Origin: Multifurca ochricompacta
Taxonomy: Eukaryota; Basidiomycota; Agaricomycetes; Russulales; Russulaceae
Length of the DNA stretch: 64,000 nucleotides
NCBI GenBank assembly: GCA_022496185.1
Contig: WTXG01000018.1
Coordinates: forward strand, 62,001-126,000
Reading direction: 5' to 3'
A program made the translations under genes and the position numbers. Below, one piece after another: positions 9,304-20,415 of the stretch; the stretch's first letter is position 1, and every line of letters starts with the position of its first letter. The notes under the pieces were generated by a model. It made no database searches, was not told the DNA's origin, and worked only from the letters and a program-made list of their open reading frames with translations.

Positions 9304-11549
9304 ATGCAAGCGAATGGTGTTGTCGAAACCGCTCAGGCGCAAGCGTCGAATTCGAAGAGTGCCTTAGAAAACAAGGGCCAGGGGCCTGCAAGGAATATTG
9401 AGACGGCAGAGCAGGTCTCTGGAAGGGCACGCCCGGAGCGCGCGCGCACCCAAAGCGAACAATCGGCCACGATCACGTCTATACAAGAGGCACATTCTGA
9501 TCGCCCACGTTCACAGACAGCCGAGCCAACAAAGAAGGAACAGCTGAAGATCGACACGACTGTTTCTGGCTCCGAGCCTCCAAAGCGCGAGACTACACTT
9601 ACCTCCGGTCCCGTCTCCTCCCGGCCTTTCCAACCTCAACATAAGAAACAGAGCGCGTCCACACCCCCCACGACTAGTGGAATACTCGGTCTCGTGTCCA
9701 GCTTTATACGAAGTGGTGGCGATCCTGGTTACGAGTCATCATCACGCGAGTCGGAGGACGACACCCCTATGGCTGGAGCGTGGCGCTCGCGCGATAACAA
9801 GTCCCGCCAGGAGCGCGAGAAGACCGAAGCTGAAGCTGAAGCCCGAGCAAAGCTCAAGAGGAGACCAGACAGCGTTTGGAGGCCGAAGCGGCTAAAGTAC
9901 GAGCGGAAGCTGCGGAGATGGCGCGCTTGGAGGCCGAAGAAGCTGCTCGCGCTAAGGCAGAAGCTGAAACCAAGGCAAAAGCAAAAGCCGAGATTGACGC
10001 AAAAAAGGCGGCAGAGGAGGCTAAGAAGGCCAACGCGAAGGCCAAGCGCGATGCACAGACTAAAGCAAAGGCCGAAGCAGCAGCCAAGGTCAAAGCTGAA
10101 GCTGAGGCGAAGGCGAAAGTTGAGGCGGAGGCAAAAGCTAAGGCCAAGGAAGAAGCAGAAGCCAAGGCCAAGGAAGAAGCAGAAGCCAAGGCTAGGGCAG
10201 TGGCAGAAGCTAAGGCCAAAGCTGATGCCCAAAAGGCGAAAGCTGAGGCGGAGGCAAAAGCTAAGGCCAAGGAGGCAGAAGCCAAGGCGAAAGCTGATGC
10301 AGAGGCTAAGGCTAAGGCCAAGGAGGCAGAAGCCAAGGCGAAAGCTGATGCAGAGGCTAAGGCTAAGGCGGCGGAAGCTCAAAAGGCGAAAGCTGAGGCG
10401 GAGGCAAAGCTAAGGCCGGAGGCAGAAGCCAAGGCGAAAGCTGATGCAGAGGCTAAGGCTAAGGCGGCGGAAGCTCAAAAGGCGAAAGCTGAGGCGGAGG
10501 CAAAGGCTAAGGCTAAGGAAGAGGCAGAAGCCAAGACGAAAGCTGAAGCGGAGGCAACGGCTAAGGCTAAGGAAGAGGCAGAAGACAAGGCCAGAGCCGC
10601 GGCGGAAGCTCAAAAGGTGAAAGCCGAGGCGGAGGCAAGAGCTAAGGCCAACGAAGAGGCGGAAGCCAAGGCGAAAACTGCTGATGCAGAGGCTAAGGCT
10701 AGGGCGGCGGCAGAAGCTCAAAAGGCGAAAGCTGAGGCAGAGGCAGAGGCAGAGGCTCGAAAAGTGAAAGACGATGCGGAGGAGAAAGCGAGGGCAGAGG
10801 AAGAGGCAGAGGCAAAGCGCAAGGCAGAGGCGGAGGCGAAAGCCAAGTCCGAAGAAGCTCAAGCTAAGGCGGAATCCGAGGCAAAGGCCAAGGCCGACGC
10901 TGAAGCTAAGGCAGAAGCAGAAGCCAAAGCTGCCGCAGCGAAGGCAGAAATGGAAGCAAAGAAAAATGCTGAAGCCGAGAGGAAGGCGAGGTTAGAGGCT
11001 GAAGCTCTGGCTGCTAAGGCTAAGGCGGAGGCGGCTGAGGCTGAGGCGAAAAAAGAGGAAGAGAGGAAGAAACTGGCCGAATTACGCGCAATACAGGCCC
11101 AAGAGCAAGTTGCGAAGCAGAGGGCAGCCGACAAAGCTGCAAGAGCTGCGCTTAATGCTTCCTCCAGCCCAATAAGTCCAGCCCGATCTGGAGGTGCCGG
11201 TGGTTGGTTGTTTAACAAGTCACTCAGGCGCGTCAGAAATGGCTTCGGCGATAGTCGCTCCCACCGCCCCGAGGAGCCAAGCCCTTCGCATGGCCCAACC
11301 CAGGGTAAGAACAATCCCTCTAGTTCGGGACTCGGTCCCGCTCAACGCTCGCCGGCTATCATTTCTGCACCCCGTGGACCTGCGTCTCACTCTCCACGAC
11401 TTCAACAACAGCAGCCGTCTCGACAAGCGTCGCCTCTTCAACCACTCTGGTCTCGCAACAGTCTGGTAGGATCGATGATAAACGGGGAGGTACGTATTAT
11501 TTATTAATTGTGTCGCATTTTGGGTTTACCCTTCTTTCAGGCGGACTAG
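9304..11549 (+). CDS. Large Ala/Lys/Glu-rich coiled-coil (TolA-like) protein, or C-terminal extension of BTB copy E
   Basis: The open frame reads through from just after the stop of copy E. The first ATG in frame is at 9304 (MQANGVVETAQAQ), chosen provisionally. About 180 residues of disordered Ser/Thr/Lys/Glu-rich sequence precede a slip of one base near 9853-9858 (caaagctcaag). Beyond it the frame encodes roughly 420 residues of Ala, Lys and Glu in short repeats (KAEAEAKAK, EEAEAKAKEEA) that should form a long single helix or coiled coil. A Ser/Pro/Arg-rich end follows. A donor (gtacgt) lies at 11490; the acceptor may be at 11540 (stop at 11549) or further on, which would join the next reading frame. 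No catalytic domain is seen. The role is unknown; scaffolding is a guess from composition. Confidence 0.6.
9870..11080 (+). repeat. Coding tandem repeat, Ala/Lys/Glu helix
   Basis: This is a degenerate minisatellite-like array within the coiled-coil frame. A near-identical ~50-nt unit (gcagaagccaaggcgaaag followed by ctgatgcagaggctaagg) recurs around 10273, 10327 and 10426, with more divergent copies on both sides. The opposite strand is also open for long stretches because of the skewed composition; those frames are shadows. Confidence 0.8.
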
Positions 11550-11616
11550 GGAGACAAAGACGACCAGGACAAAAATGCGGCGGCGACAGTAGTAGCTAGC
11601 ACGCTCAACCAAGCGA

Positions 11617-12609
11617 ATGGCCACTCACCAGATCCGACAGCAAAAACCCGCGACCCTCAATGCCGCAGACGTGAGCAAGGCCAGAGACGGCACAGAGCAG
11701 TCTACAGCTCCTGATGCTCCCCCCAGCGACAAGTCCATTAGTTCGGCTCCTTCATCAAAGGAGATTGGATCGTCACAAGCACAGCACGAAGCAACAGAGG
11801 CGGCTGAGACTGAGCCCGAGAAGGAGCCTGCTCCCGCTCCTACCGCCACTCCCGCCGACTCCCCGCTACCTCCACCTATTCCGGGAAATAAGACAACAGA
11901 TCCCGACCCCACCCCCGAATCGGCACCTTCTGTTCCTAAATTGCAAAACGGCGAGGCTGAAACGCCAAAACCTGTGGCCGCGGGCAAGGCGGGTGAGACA
12001 TTGGCGCCATCAGCAGAGGCAGAAGCGTCTATCGCAGCTAATGGCAATGGAGTGAAGCTGGATGATGCTACTAAAGAACCCGCTTCGCAACCCGATCGCG
12101 ATAGCGGGATAGGTGACGAGGAGTCTACTGCCATGCAGGATGACAATGCAAAGTCGGAAGGGGTGACAAAACCTATTCTGCGTCTTGATCACGTTCGCGA
12201 TCTTAGTACCGCCTCCTCAATGACCGCTTCCAGCCCTGGGACGCCAGCGGATGATGCTCCGTTGTCCTCGGTGGAGAAAGAAGAGGAGGGCGATATGCCT
12301 GGATCAAAGCGTACCAAGGGTCAAAAGAAACGACAAAGAAAGAAGCAGGCTCAGAAGGGTGAGAAGAACAGTCCGCGTCCTCCATCTGGGGCAACCTCGA
12401 ACAGTGTAGATAACTCGATCGTACAGGAACCTGAGCCCTTCGTTATTGCTCCTGTCGATGTACTTGACGGGGAGGGAGATGGCGTATTGGTAGATTTGAA
12501 GTCGGAGAGCAGTGGAAGGGAAGATCCACCAGTGATTGTGGAGAAGACTGACGCCGCTACGGCTGAGACGGCCGCTAACGGTACAACTGACGACGAATGG
12601 GGCTGGTGA
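11617..12609 (+). CDS. Disordered acidic protein ending DDEWGW (possible last part of the preceding gene)
   Basis: One long frame of 330 codons, rich in Pro, Ala, Glu and Ser (EPEKEPAPAPTATPADSP). It has a short basic block (KRTKGQKKRQRKKQAQKG, about residues 230-247, nuclear-signal-like) and the C-terminus TTDDEWGW. The ATG at 11617 is the first in frame. The frame is open back to 11596, where an AG (..gtagtag) could accept the donor at 11490 in phase 0, giving one protein with the coiled-coil gene upstream. An alternative upstream frame (11550-11650, encoding DKDDQDKNAAATVV) also looks coding but is out of phase. I cannot decide between a separate gene and a 3' exon. No known domain was recognised. 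Confidence 0.6.
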   Translation: MATHQIRQQKPATLNAADVSKARDGTEQSTAPDAPPSDKSISSAPSSKEIGSSQAQHEATEAAETEPEKEPAPAPTATPADSPLPPPIPGNKTTDPDPTPESAPSVPKLQNGEAETPKPVAAGKAGETLAPSAEAEASIAANGNGVKLDDATKEPASQPDRDSGIGDEESTAMQDDNAKSEGVTKPILRLDHVRDLSTASSMTASSPGTPADDAPLSSVEKEEEGDMPGSKRTKGQKKRQRKKQAQKGEKNSPRPPSGATSNSVDNSIVQEPEPFVIAPVDVLDGEGDGVLVDLKSESSGREDPPVIVEKTDAATAETAANGTTDDEWGW

Positions 12610-14026
12610 ATACATTCACTAGCCGATGATGATGAGTTGATACGATTTGCCATGCTCGTCCGTCACGTTTCGTTTTCTTTTTTTCCTTTACGTTTCAAAT
12701 TTCTGTGTCTACGTACTATATTTTTTTCTTTTCCTCCACATGCCGACATACGATTCTTCATCTACACCGTTCGATTTAATTGTATCATAGACTCTCAGAC
12801 TCTCATACGCAAGATTGAATTGTTTCGAAGTCAAAAGAAAAGCCTTTCTCCATCATACGTGAGCTGCTAATTGAGTGCGAGGCGAGACTGTCGAAGCCTC
12901 AGCTCAGCTGTGGAGTTCCAACAAGGAACAAGGATCACGTCACTGCAGAGCAGGAGATTCGCACTCAATAAATTTGTTCTCAAGTAAAAACAAAACAAAT
13001 GCATTAGACGTGCATGAGTTCCACAACACGACGCCGACTCGGCTGTAGGTTATGTGAGAAAGAAGTAAATGCACCAATTAGAGTTGAAGCTTAAAATGGC
13101 CCACCCAAACACCCACAGAACCGACAATGCGTAAATATGGATGCCATGGGTTAGAAAGACTGGACAACTTGGACACGGGAATAATTATGAATTATGAATT
13201 ATGAGTTGAGTTAAGAGAAGAAGGAACAGTAGCGCTCGGCTCAGCTCGGCTCAGCTCACTGGTTCGCTACTCACGGGTATTCCCGGGTGGCTTGTGTGCT
13301 CGATTCGATTCGATTCGATTCGATTCGGATTCGAATTCTGGATACGGGTCAAGCAGACCGCAGAGAGCGTTCTAAACGGGGCACAGAAACAAGGTCGCCC
13401 TGCAGGGGTACGTACACCTTTACCACGATGCCCTCGCATGGCTTGGCAAATATGCACACGGTCTCCATCACCACTTTGAGAAGCCACATAATCTTGACCC
13501 CAGCCTTTAGTATTGTGTTGTGAATCGGCAGATTCCGCCATCCATGAAAGCACATACACCTAGGCAAGTCCTCCTAGACAGTGAAATCGGCAAAAGGATG
13601 GCTCATTGATCGCTGGCGATAGGTTTGAGCACCTTCCTGGCGAGTACCTCATGAAACACCCCCCCCCCACAAACAGAATACGGCAGAACAGGGGTTTAAG
13701 TCGTAAGTCGTAATATGTCCCAGTTGAGAACCAGGTTAGATAGTTGTGAGATGTAGGACGCGCGCGAAGCGAAGTACCCAGTGAACGTGGCTTCTTAAAA
13801 GCGTCTACTTTGAATGCGCGAAAACCGGGCGTTACATACATGCGCACTTCTAGCGCCGTAAAAAAAAGAGGTCCAACCCCAACGCAGAGACAGGTAAAGC
13901 AACGGTCACGACTTTTGTGCGGTATCACCTGCCCGATGCCATTCACTATTTACTATACGCCAAGCAAGGGTATTAGCCATTTGAGCCGACAGCGCCAACA
14001 CGGCGCGACTAGAACACAGTACGCAC
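12610..14026. other. Intergenic
   Basis: The T-rich 3' flank of the DEWGW gene is followed by low-complexity sequence. It includes gctcggctcagctcggctcag at 13232-13258 and a (cgatt)5 tract at 13300-13327. No gene was supported. 13560-13946 is open on the minus strand and could hold a downstream exon of the next gene, but I could not fit splice sites. Confidence 0.4.
13300..13327. repeat. (CGATT)n microsatellite
   Basis: Five perfect copies of cgatt in tandem, followed by ggattcgaattc, which extends the motif imperfectly. Confidence 0.9.
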
Positions 14027-14363
14027 CTCTCTCTAATTCCCTGCGTTCCAACTCTTCCTTACCTTCGCGTTCTATGCCACTCTCCTTCCTTCCAAAAACA
14101 ACTTCGCGCCACCCAATGTTCTCCCCCGGATGTGCATCTTTTCCGACGGTTTCCCCCAACCGGCGCAAGCGAGCAACTTCCCCATCGGAGACGGCTTCGG
14201 CCGTGCGCAGACGTGTCGCAAGCTCGCCCAATATCGAAAGACGGGCCATGTAGTGGCGCCTGTCAGTCTCTGCGGCGCGGCGCTGCCAGAGAAGATGAAC
14301 GGAAATAGAGCTGAAAGCGAGTGCGTATACGAGCTCGGGAATGTAGCGCGTGCGCGAGGTCAT
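14027..14363 (-). CDS. Small predicted single-pass membrane protein (first exon)
   Basis: The ATG is at 14363. The frame encodes a hydrophobic segment close to the N-terminus (YIPELVYALAFSSISVHLLW, residues ~7-26), then a charged helix (LGELATRLRTAEAVSDGEVARL) typical of a membrane-anchored coiled coil. A good donor (GTGCGT) closes the exon at 14027 in phase 1; without splicing the frame ends at 13953. Downstream acceptors around 13940-13970 give different short tails and I could not choose between them. I recall similar small proteins from other Agaricomycetes, but none has a known function. The signal-anchor-like start would fit an endomembrane or mitochondrial location; this is inference only. 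Confidence 0.55.
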
Positions 14364-15565
14364 ATTTGAAAATGATGATTGATCTGTGCGTTGCGTTGAG
14401 AAAGGCTGTGTGTGCCCTACAAGCTTAAAAAAATATGCTATATACCCGAGACGTCATATCAGAGGCCACAGGCGGATGAGTAGATACAGAAAAGAGAACA
14501 CATACATCTAGTCAGTCAGTCAGATCCGCGGTGCGCGCCATTCCGTGGCAGGCCGTGGGCATTTTATTTTTATTTATTTTTATGAGACACGGATGATGCA
14601 CGTGACTTGAGTTGACTGACACTGCTGTGACGACGGCGACGGCGACGAAAATTTCATGGCACATTCACATAAGAAGATTAATATACCTGTTCATTGGAAA
14701 CGAAGAAAAAAAGCACAAGGACAAGGAAGTGCCTGCCCTTTTTTTAAAAATTTATCTCAGGCCCTGGTTTATTTTTTTTCACCTGTGAAGTTGGGGTATC
14801 AGTATCGCAATCGCAAATCATGCTGCCATCAAGGCATCAAGGCCTTGCACCCGCGGCTGGTTGATAAATCTAATGGTGATCGGGGTTGTTGCTGTAACAA
14901 ACATGAGATCAACTTGTACGTATACATATATACATATTCTCCACGGGGAAAAGGCGGGCAGACCACCGAAGAGGCGAATGATATAATTGTCGGCGTTACA
15001 CGGAGACCAAATGAATAAAACGAAAACGAACGAACGAACCGAGAGCTTGATCTTACCACGTGACCTTCTTCTCACACAGTTTGCAACAGTTTGAAAATTT
15101 TGAAAAGAAAAATGAACCGAGCCTGAGGTACCCCGTTTCTACTCTCCCACAAGCAGGTCTGCTTCTTCCAGCTCTGTTATATTTTCACTATCAAAAAACA
15201 AAAAAAAAGACAAATCAATCAACTGATCTTTAGTTCGTTTGACCGAACGCGATGCAAGTTATCGCGCGCGCCTGAATGTTGCCGTTTCCTCGGCCGGTTT
15301 GAAGGAACGGAAGCAGGACTCGTAACGTAGTTGCCCGGTTCCGGCGGTGATGAGAAGTGTCTGATGGGCCAGATCTTGGAAATCACCAATGAGGGTCCTG
15401 GGGTGCACGAGGGTGCACGAGGTTACTACTTATATTTCGAGTTTTCGAGAATGTCCATTCATAGCCGACCACGCCGCCTAACTACTACGTTCTCAGCACC
15501 CACTTCTTTTCCTTTCTACCCAGTCTCTCTCCTACCAGTCACGCACAGCGTCATCCACAACCACC
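14364..15565. other. Intergenic, divergent promoters
   Basis: Upstream region shared by the minus-strand gene (start 14363) and the plus-strand gene at 15566. It contains cagtcagtcagtcag at 14512-14522, an A/T tract (ttttatttttatttattttta) near 14564 and cgacggcgacggcgacg near 14631. No gene was seen. Confidence 0.4.
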
Positions 15566-16515
15566 ATGACGACTCTGAAACCAGACGCATTCGAAGAGGT
15601 ACGCTGGTGTCACTTCATTCGGAGTAATAGCAACCGAATTTTCACCACTCTCCCCTAGATTTTTCTCAAGCTCGAGGAAGAGAGTGAGCGTCGAGCGATG
15701 GCAGCAGAGGGGGAAAGACTTTCCCCTAATATCCCTGACCTAGCCGCTGCTGCCGAGCGAGCCGTTCGACGGAGACAGAGGCACCGCGGCAGTGTCTCTA
15801 TTTCGCGGTTTGGGCATGTAAGGATTTCTACGGGCGCTCTCAGTCTCAGGCGCAGCACGCTAACTACCACTCCCATACCCACCCGCAGATTGAGGGCCCT
15901 ACGCAACAAACAACTTTCAGAATACCCCAAACGCCCCCGACGTTTGTTCCATTTTATCAGGCGCAGTCACATGTATGTCCATCGCTTGCTCGGGGCGCTC
16001 ACCGTTACGTGCGCGACGAGCCTGTGTGCTGAGCTGAGGCGAACTTTATCTCATAGAGCCATAGTGAAGATTCACTTAGCTCGGAGTCATCTTTCGGTGA
16101 TCATGCAGCATACCACGTGGAGAGTGAGCACGTCACCCAGATACACCGGATTGCAGGCCGGCAAAGTTTGCCGCGGTCAGTGGGGGGGATACTGCAGCGG
16201 ACGTTAACACGGTCGAGATCCAAGAATAGCTTGTCATCGAGTGGGGTTGATACGAATGTGGTGATCGGAGTCGTTGTGGAGGAGGAGGATCATGTGGAGG
16301 AACAAGAACCTAGAGAAAGCACGTTACGACCGGCAAGTTGTGCGATGGCGTACGTGCAAGCACCCTGCACGCTAAGGCCTCAGTCATCGAGAATGACGAT
16401 ACCTGGAGCGGGGACAAGTAATAGTTGGAAGAGCAAAGCTGGAGAATTCTTCAAACGGAAGACGCGATCCCGTGGGAGTACACTATGGACGATACCGCCA
16501 GCGCAACAGATGTAA
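15566..16515 (+). CDS. Uncharacterised Ser/Arg-rich fungal protein, 244 aa
   Basis: There are four exons with consistent phases: 15566-15598, 15659-15817, 15889-15972 and 16057-16515. All introns are GT-AG (GTACGC, GTAAGG, GTATGT). The protein starts MTTLKPDAFEE, then a charged helix (IFLKLEEESERRAMAAEGER), an Arg-rich patch (RAVRRRQRHRG), a Pro/Thr-rich linker (IPQTPPTFVPF) and a Ser-rich acidic half. The C-terminus is basic (AGEFFKRKTRSRG). I do not recognise a domain. Every exon boundary keeps one continuous frame and no slip is needed here. It could be a cytosolic or nuclear regulatory protein; nothing in the sequence identifies a partner. Confidence 0.75.
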
Positions 16516-17167
16516 TTATGATATGATGGCATGGCGTTAACTCATACCTGTACAGCATTTTGTATCCCCAGCTCTGCTTTGCATTCTGCATTCTGCATAT
16601 TGTTTCATTGTTTCGGCAAAGAACTCTTTTTCTTTTTTTTTTAATATATACCTCGCATCGCATATTTATGTATTTATGGCCTGAACAGACAGACAAAAAA
16701 ACATGGACTCGAACCTCATTTTATCTTCTCTTCTCTTTTCTCTTTTTGTTTGAGGGTTGGGGGTATGGGGGTATCGAGGTATCGAGGTAATTAGCGGAGA
16801 ACAATTGCAGCCAGCTCAGCTCACCAACAACCGCCACCGTAACCAGAGTGCACCCCCTCCCCTCCCTCCCTCCCCCCATGAGGTTTGTCTCGTGTCTCGT
16901 GTCTCGTGTTATTTATGTGTCATTCATTATTATTTTAATTTTATCTGCATATATCCTATCTGGTCACGGCCAGTCTCCGCGCTCTACTTAATTATCTCTC
17001 CTCCTCTCCTCCCTCCCTCTCTTTACCCTCTACACCATCTCCTCCCCTTCCCTTCCCTTCCCTTCTTATCCCCCCTCCCCATCATTCCCGTTCCATCACT
17101 CCCTCTCCATCATCATTCCTTCCTTCTCCTTCTCGCATCTCATTCCTTTCCCTTTCACCGCATATCT
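16516..17167. other. Intergenic with pyrimidine-rich promoter
   Basis: No gene. 16990-17160 is almost pure C/T (cccttcccttcccttccc near 17045), a CT-tract leader typical of filamentous fungal promoters, immediately upstream of the ATG at 17168. Confidence 0.55.
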
Positions 17168-18368
17168 ATGTCTGTCCGTCCCGTGGATTATGACCTTCTA
17201 GGAGGCCATTTGGACCTCTCTAGCGATATCAAATCAGAGGCGCCGCCGTACCTCCCAAAAGATCTTCTTCCTCCTTATAACTTGAAACCCGTACGCTAAT
17301 TCGCACATCCTTTTTTTTTTCCTCCCCCGCTTCCCATCGCTCATTATTTCTTCATCCTCGCAGCACATGCCGCATGGGCGCCGTCCGCGCGCACTTGATA
17401 ACAATAACCACTTCTCTCAAGATGTCGGGCCGGACGACGCTAGTGAGTACCCCTGCTCATCAGCGCTCATCCTAACTGCGCAATGCTGATTCCCCATTGT
17501 CCCCATCGGTGCAGGCTTACGGGGGTTTAATCTCGCCGAGAGTATATGGAGCCAAGAATCAGATTTGACGCTTGACGATCTTCCGCTCGAGTCTGACTCG
17601 GCATCAAGTCACAGTCGTAGCGGTGCCTCCTCTCGTTGGTCTGCCGCACCATCAACACCTTCCTCATCTCATCACTTGGACCTCCTACCTACACAAGAGA
17701 CTGCCCCAGCACCCGAGCCCGTTCCTTCACCAGTCGAAGCACCGTTGCGAGAACGAGTGCCCCAGGAGCCCGATTCTCCAGCGCCGGCCTACTCTCGCGA
17801 CCCGTTAGAATTTGACCCCGCTCTCCTTGCGTCCCTCGATCCGCAACTATCCCTTCACCCCTTTGAGGCCTTTGAGGACGTCTGCTGGTCACGCTTCCCA
17901 GATTTGCCCCTACCAGAGACTGTACACTCCCCCCGCTCGCGGAGCACCTCTTTTTCCCGTCACCGCTCCCCGACTACCCGTCCAACCTTGACCGTACACT
18001 CGTCTTTCTCCGATGCGAGTATGGCAACCGTCCTCGCCCCACCACTGCCGCCCTTGCCATCACCACCATCACTACCACCACCCGCATATCCAATATCGAA
18101 GCCACTGCCTAATATACCTCCACCATCCCCGCGGCCCTCGGCGGGGAATACGCAGCGCCGCTTGGCATCACATTCACCACCAGTGGTAATGGCATTTGAA
18201 TCGTTCGTCACAGTTGAGGACACACCATTCCCAACCGCACCGGCAGATGAGACAGTCCACTTCTTTCCCGTGCGCGCACCAGCGAGACCACGGTCAAAAA
18301 GCGTAGGGGGTACAAAGACAGTGCGACGGTTGACGAGCGCGATAGCACGGTTACGCGGGCGCGAATAA
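17168..18368 (+). CDS. Uncharacterised Pro/Ser-rich disordered protein, 351 aa
   Basis: Three exons: 17168-17290, 17364-17442 and 17515-18368, with donors GTACGC and GTGAGT and phases 0 and 1. The N-terminus (MSVRPVDYDLLGGHLDLSSD, PPYLPKDLLPPYNLKP) resembles a short conserved region; the middle is Ser/Pro/Glu-rich. A second ordered-looking segment (FEAFEDVCWSRFPDLPLPE) precedes a poly-Pro stretch (PPLPPLPSPPSLPPPAYP). The C-terminus is basic and helical (KTVRRLTSAIARLRGRE). No known domain was recognised. The Pro-rich segment could bind SH3- or WW-type partners, but that is speculation. The start is the first ATG after the CT-rich leader and gives clean splicing. Confidence 0.75.
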
Positions 18369-20415
18369 TAATTTTTCACCCTTATGTCATGGATGTGATG
18401 ATTGATTGGAAGCTTCTCTTGCCACCGCTCTTCTCCCCACTTCACCCGCACGTGCATGATAGGTGACCTGCGTTCTTGACCATTTTTATCTATCCGCCGA
18501 GTCGTCACCCATTTACACTCATTTTCTCCTTCACGACTTGTATTTTCCTCACCTTCCTTGTACACTCACTGTCCCACTTGGTCACCGTTTTCATACCAAC
18601 GTACCCTACGTAAGATGTTGGGATAATAGCGACAACTCACAGACGGACTCTTTACCTCCTCCCCCTCCCCTCTAAATGTTCCTGCTTGCCTTATCTGTAG
18701 GCATCATTCACATGTACTCTGTCTTGTCTAATCATGTGTCACTCTGACATGATGGCGCGCACGCAGAGCGCCCAAAAGAAATTTTGTGTGTGACGATGGA
18801 CCTGTCAAAGTCAAAGACACCAACTTCCTGTAACTTTCCTTGGCCTTGATTTAAATGAAGTGCCATCTACACCTCGGTGATCAAGATTTGATCTCGTGAT
18901 GATCTCAGTTGAACATCACCCGGGGGAAAAACAGTACATCTACCAGGCTGAGGTGATAATAACTTTCGAATCCGTCTCACATGCGCGAATCCTCGTCCTT
19001 AGGCGATGATCAGAAAGTGAAGATGTTACGATGCTTCACTGTACATGTGTGATGATAATCTTCATCTTCATCTTCTATTTCTGTTGTTGTTCAGTCATCC
19101 AACACGCCAAGTTTAGTTGTCACAGGGAGTCCGAATGGTCGTATCGGAAGCTTGAGGAAACGGATCCGCCTTGAATTTGTGGCGGTCCACTCATGCTCCT
19201 TTTTCTTTTTTTCTTTTTTTCTTCCGGAGACTGTACATGCCGAACTTCCGCGATCAGACTGAGGCAACGCGCGCTGTATGGCGGTAGTTACCTGTGTGGC
19301 ACTGTCAAAATCGATGGACGGCTAGCGCGCAAACGATTCGATATATATCTCCTTCTCCTGAGGTTGGGGGAGGGGGGGGGAGGGTCGGATCATATATGCT
19401 TCTTCCTTCTGGTGCACGTATCGTCCAGGTTCGCGCGCTCGGGGAAACGGGAGGGGCTCATGATCACTCTAGCCGGCCACGAGAACATGTCAGTCTGAAA
19501 AATTTTCCGCGCTCAAAGTACCAAGTAAAATACATGGACAGCGCTTGGATTATCCTCGCGATACGTGTGAAGGTATATTTTCATACTTAAAAATGTGGTG
19601 GGCATACATGGGATATAATACTTTGTACCCGGGATTTTTGACATCTGAAGGTTGACTGTAATTGTGATATTATTCCTAGTCGGGTGGTCTATTCGGTTGC
19701 TTTTTATTTTTCATTTATTGGTGGCCGCCGAGTTACTTCTATCCGGGAGACTCTTTGGCAGCAGCCAGAACAACTTTATAGATAAGCAACATTAAGGAAC
19801 ACGGACTTGATGGTGTGACCGGTAACTCAGAGTGGCACTGAGAAGGTTAGCGCATCTTGCAAAGTCAGAGTGGGCGGTTATTCTATTTTGGCAGATATCT
19901 TTTTTACAGAGTGAACGCATGACCCCTTAACTGGGGACAGTGAGTGGGAAAGTATATAGGGCGGTTCACACAGGTGCGAATGAAGTGAAGTGAATATGAC
20001 GCCACATGCTTCCGGGAGGGTGAACGTTTCATCAGGAACATTAAGAGGTGCTTCGCAGTGTCAAGACGAACAAGACCATCAGAGAGTGACAAATGAAGGG
20101 ACCATCGAGGTGTGAAACAACCCGTTGGATGGGTAAGGGAGGGATAGCAAAGCAAAGACAACCATTTCATTGACAGCGGTTTTACGATGGGTGGTATCCA
20201 TGTACATTGCCCAAACTAGGGAGAATGCGCAAGTAAACAGAGTACAGATGAGGCAGACGAATATTCGTACGTGTACGTGTATTTCCCGGGCGTTTATGGG
20301 TGAAATGTGATAGGCGATAGGGATGATGATGAATCACCGTGCGTGATTCTAACAAAAAAATTTCGGGTTTTATTTTGAGGTTTTAAAGAAGCAGGAAAAG
20401 AGTTGCTATGCCCAC
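18369..20415. other. Long intergenic region
   Basis: About 2 kb between convergent genes. I found no supportable exon, RNA gene or transposon terminus. There is a poly-G run (ggttgggggaggggggggga) near 19363 and T-rich stretches near 19200. Short open frames lack introns, domains or consistent codon use. Confidence 0.4.

Noticed and set aside
9729..10862. Long minus-strand frames of 150-217 codons opposite the coiled-coil block
   Set aside because: They mirror the Ala/Lys/Glu repeat (giving Leu/Phe/Ser-rich or Ala/Ser-rich translations), have no start context or domain, and vanish outside the repeat.
13560..13946. Minus-strand frame of 128 codons as a separate gene
   Set aside because: No domain and weak codon texture; at most it contains a 3' exon of the 14027-14363 gene.
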